Shown here: piece after piece, positions 6,457-8,191 of the stretch | How positions within the stretch are numbered: the stretch's first letter is position 1 | How the letters are laid out: each line of letters starts with the position of its first letter | DNA from: Acidimicrobiia bacterium | GTDB lineage: Bacteria; Actinomycetota; Acidimicrobiia; Acidimicrobiales; Ilumatobacteraceae | Direction: 5' to 3' | Length of the DNA stretch: 8,191 nucleotides | Assembly (NCBI GenBank): GCA_010025655.1 | Contig: RGSV01000042.1 | Span: 1 to 8,191 of the forward strand | Position numbers and translations under genes: made by a program | Notes under the pieces: model-generated | Database searches by the model: none | What the model saw: the letters and a program-made list of their open reading frames with translations, nothing else | Told to the model about the DNA's origin: nothing

Positions 6457-6674
6457 TTGTCGTCGACTTCGGCAACCACTCGCTCGACGTGCAGTTTGGC
6501 TGCGGCAATCCTGTCGCGGCATGCCTTCACCAGGTCAGACGCCCGCTTCACGCGTTCGGCAAGCATGTCAACATCGATGTCGTCGCCTTCGAGTTCTTCG
6601 AGAATCTCTTCGAGTTCTGACACGGCATCTTCGTAACCGATCTTGCCGAGGTCGTCGTTTTTCTTGCTGGGCAT
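6453..6674 (-). CDS. xseB: Exodeoxyribonuclease VII small subunit
   Basis: This 73-residue protein matches the Exonuc_VII_S family: GYEDAVSELEEILEELEGDD near residue 13, then two helices through ASDLVKACRDRIAAAK. This is the family's F/Y-E-x-A-x-x-x-L-E-x-I-V-x-x-L-E pattern and the V-x-L-x-x-x-C-x-x-x-L pattern. Family members are usually 60-85 residues. Several small subunits bind the C-terminal helices of XseA and are required for its activity, which degrades single-stranded DNA from both ends to acid-soluble oligonucleotides in repair. The ATG start at 6674 is 14 nt after the xseA stop and is preceded by a strong AAGGAG. The highly charged, helical composition fits a coiled-coil partner subunit. 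The downstream gap before crtE carries two inverted repeats. Confidence 0.93.
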   Translation of the reverse strand: MPSKKNDDLGKIGYEDAVSELEEILEELEGDDIDVDMLAERVKRASDLVKACRDRIAAAKLHVERVVAEVDDK

Positions 6675-6680
6675 GGTGGT

Positions 6681-6686
6681 CTCCTT
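6681..6686 (-). promoter_or_regulatory. Strong ribosome binding site of xseB
   Basis: AAGGAG on the minus strand, 6 nt before the xseB ATG, is the best Shine-Dalgarno in the window. It would favour high small-subunit synthesis, in line with the excess of XseB over XseA in the known holoenzyme. Confidence 0.75.
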
Positions 6687-6688
6687 CG

Positions 6689-8014
6689 TTAGGTGGTGGG
6701 TTTCGTTTCGCCGACCGTGCTCGTCACGGTGCCATTTGCGACGCGGGTGGTCAGTGAGTCGTTCTTCTTCACTTGCCGAACATCGCGCACGACTCGACCA
6801 TCACTCAAACGTGTGATGCTCCAGCCGCGTTTCATGAGATGTACGGGATCAAGCAGTCGCAATCGGTCGGCGATGTCATCGAGCAGCGACGCCGAAGCAG
6901 CGAAGCATGCCGCCGGAGCCTTCTGGAGGCGGTTGGCATTCACCGCAAGCCGCTCAGACGAGTGTTGCAGTGCCGCCAGCACACCCGTGCGCACTCGTTG
7001 GGCGACGTTGTCGAGTCGAGCAGCCACGAGCGTGAGCATCTGCGTCGACTGCGTCGCCACTCGCTGCCACGCTTCGTCAAGCCGCTCGACGAATGCTTCG
7101 ACTCGATCGACGACGAACTTGGCGCAAGCGGTTGGTGTCTTGAATTCGGCAAATGACACCTCGTCGGCGATGGTGCGATCAGTTTCGTGGCCGATACCCG
7201 TCAGCACCGGGTGACGACAGGCGGCAATGGCTGTGGCGATGTCTTCGTCATCAAAGATGGCGAGCTCGTTCTTGGCTCCACCACCACGTATCACGAGCAC
7301 GGCATCGAGATCGTCACGTCGGCTGGCATGTTTCAGCGCGGTGACGATCATGCCGGGTGCCTCGGGGCCCTGCACGCGCACGTCATATTCCGCGATCTGA
7401 AACCCGAGTTTTGACTCGGCCAGTGTCTTCATGACGTCGGCGTTCGCAGACGTGCCCACACTCGTGATCACCGCGAGACGCAGCGGCACGAGCGGCAACA
7501 CGGTTCGGCGGTTCTTGTCGAAGAGTCCTCGCTCTTTGAGGCGACGAATCACCTCTTCACGACGCTGCACCAGCTCACCGAGGGTGTAGGTCGGGTCGAT
7601 GTCGTCGAGCACCAGGCTGAAGGTGCCGTAGGCGTGGTACACCTCGGGTCTGCCGGTGATGCGCACCTTCATGCCATCGGCCAGCTCGAGACCGTGGGCC
7701 GCCAGTTTGCCGCGCAATCCCCGTTGCTTGCCGGCCCAGAAATTCACCTTGAGGATGTGCTGTTTGCCGTCGACCTCTTCGACCAACGAGAAGTAGATGT
7801 GCCCCTTGTTGTTGTCGCGTTTGAACGCCGTGATCTCGCCTTGCACCCAGACGCCGCGCAGTCCGACCTGCAGCGCGTCGTTGACGGTGGCCAGATAGTC
7901 GGCTACCCCAAGCGTGTCGTCGGCATCGTTAGCCGACGTTTCATTGTGAGTCGCCGTCTCGTCAACGTCGGCATCGACGTCGTCGGTGTCGAGGCTCATG
8001 TTTTTGTTCGGCAT
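6689..8014 (-). CDS. xseA: Exodeoxyribonuclease VII large subunit
   Basis: This is the 441-residue catalytic subunit of exonuclease VII, which degrades single-stranded DNA bidirectionally in the cytoplasm. After an Asp-rich N-terminal extension (about residues 9-33) comes the OB-fold DNA-binding domain (roughly 36-140, with VWVQGEITAFKR and GHIYFSLVE). The catalytic domain follows (about 150-320, with AVITSVGTSANADV). The core signature VIRGGGAKNELAIFDDE (241-257) leads to PVLTGIGHETDRTIADE and KTPTACA. The C-terminal part is helical, as expected for the XseB-binding coiled coil. The E. coli enzyme has 456 residues, so this one is complete. The ATG at 8014 has no clear Shine-Dalgarno; a second in-frame ATG at 7999 (Met6) is a possible start. 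It is transcribed with xseB, divergently from the lipoprotein gene at 8049. Confidence 0.95.
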   Translation of the reverse strand: MPNKNMSLDTDDVDADVDETATHNETSANDADDTLGVADYLATVNDALQVGLRGVWVQGEITAFKRDNNKGHIYFSLVEEVDGKQHILKVNFWAGKQRGLRGKLAAHGLELADGMKVRITGRPEVYHAYGTFSLVLDDIDPTYTLGELVQRREEVIRRLKERGLFDKNRRTVLPLVPLRLAVITSVGTSANADVMKTLAESKLGFQIAEYDVRVQGPEAPGMIVTALKHASRRDDLDAVLVIRGGGAKNELAIFDDEDIATAIAACRHPVLTGIGHETDRTIADEVSFAEFKTPTACAKFVVDRVEAFVERLDEAWQRVATQSTQMLTLVAARLDNVAQRVRTGVLAALQHSSERLAVNANRLQKAPAACFAASASLLDDIADRLRLLDPVHLMKRGWSITRLSDGRVVRDVRQVKKNDSLTTRVANGTVTSTVGETKPTT

Positions 8015-8029
8015 GAATTCGTCGAACCA

Positions 8030-8035
8030 AATCTA
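8030..8035 (-). promoter_or_regulatory. Candidate -10 element for xseA
   Basis: TAGATT on the minus strand fits TAnnnT and would place a transcript start about 9 nt before the xseA ATG. This is a very short leader, in line with the absence of a ribosome site. No -35 could be confirmed, so this is a weak call. Confidence 0.25.
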
Positions 8036-8048
8036 GGCTGAGGGTCTC

Positions 8049-8191
8049 ATGCGACGACGAGGGCTGTTCGTGATTGCCTCACTGCTGGTCGTCGCGGCCC
8101 TGAGCGTGGCGACCGCCTGCTCCGGCGACAGCGGCTCCGGACCTTCCGAGCCAGCGCGTATCGATCTCTCCCTGCTCGGGCCCGCCCCGGT
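8049..8191 (+). CDS. Probable secreted lipoprotein, N-terminus only
   Basis: The first 47 residues of a plus-strand protein are seen; the rest lies beyond the right edge. It opens MRRRGLFVIASLLVVAALSV, a positively charged n-region followed by a hydrophobic helix, then ATACSGDSGSGPSEP. Cys24 with Ala at -1 and -3 is a relaxed lipobox, and the Ser/Gly-rich stretch after it is the usual flexible linker of exported lipoproteins. GAGGG at 8040-8044, 4 nt before the ATG at 8049, serves as a slightly close ribosome site. The gene is divergent from xseA with 34 bp between the two starts, so their promoters must overlap. The function cannot be assigned from what is visible. Confidence 0.7.
   Translation, partial: MRRRGLFVIASLLVVAALSVATACSGDSGSGPSEPARIDLSLLGPAP

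Noticed and set aside
8018..8029. TCGAAC and TTCG-T-CGAA near the xseA start as a possible LexA (SOS) box
   Set aside because: The actinobacterial box needs TCGAAC-N4-GTTCGA. Only one half-site is present, and the small palindrome has the wrong spacing.

Overview
The window looks like a chromosomal piece of a moderately GC-rich Gram-positive-type actinobacterium. The assignment to Actinomycetota, and possibly to Acidimicrobiia, is an inference. It rests on a close CysO-like sulfur carrier, an actinobacterial-style prenyl synthase (DDVLGAFGE followed by GDDLREGKPTPL), several GTG/TTG starts and a likely leaderless start. No rRNA, tRNA, CRISPR or mobile element is visible.

Nearly everything is on the minus strand, so it reads from high to low coordinates. 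At the right edge a divergent plus-strand gene for a probable lipoprotein begins at 8049 and runs off the window. Leftward come xseA (8014-6689) and xseB (6674-6453), the two subunits of exodeoxyribonuclease VII. A 64-bp gap follows, holding two perfect inverted repeats and a candidate leaderless promoter. Next is a tightly packed carotenoid cluster: crtE (6388-5336), crtI (5336-3849), crtB (3843-2947), cruF (2944-2135) and a crtD-like desaturase (2138-663). The same run continues into a cysO-like gene (652-371) and the 5' half of a kdsB-like gene (356 to the left edge). No stretch over 300 bases lacks a gene.

The carotenoid genes form a coherent pathway. CrtE makes geranylgeranyl diphosphate, CrtB condenses two molecules to phytoene, and CrtI desaturates it to lycopene. 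CruF adds water at a terminal double bond (C-1,2), and the CrtD-like enzyme would then introduce the 3,4 double bond. No lycopene cyclase or lycopene elongase is present here. The cluster alone therefore predicts an acyclic 1-hydroxylated, 3,4-desaturated C40 carotenoid. A C50 or monocyclic end product would need genes elsewhere.

The points most worth a second look are: the cyclase-free crtE-I-B-cruF-crtD set; the CysO-like protein ending in Gly-Gly-His-Ala instead of Gly-Gly; the KdsB-like gene in an apparently Gram-positive genome; and the paired inverted repeats before crtE. I found no clearly new system.
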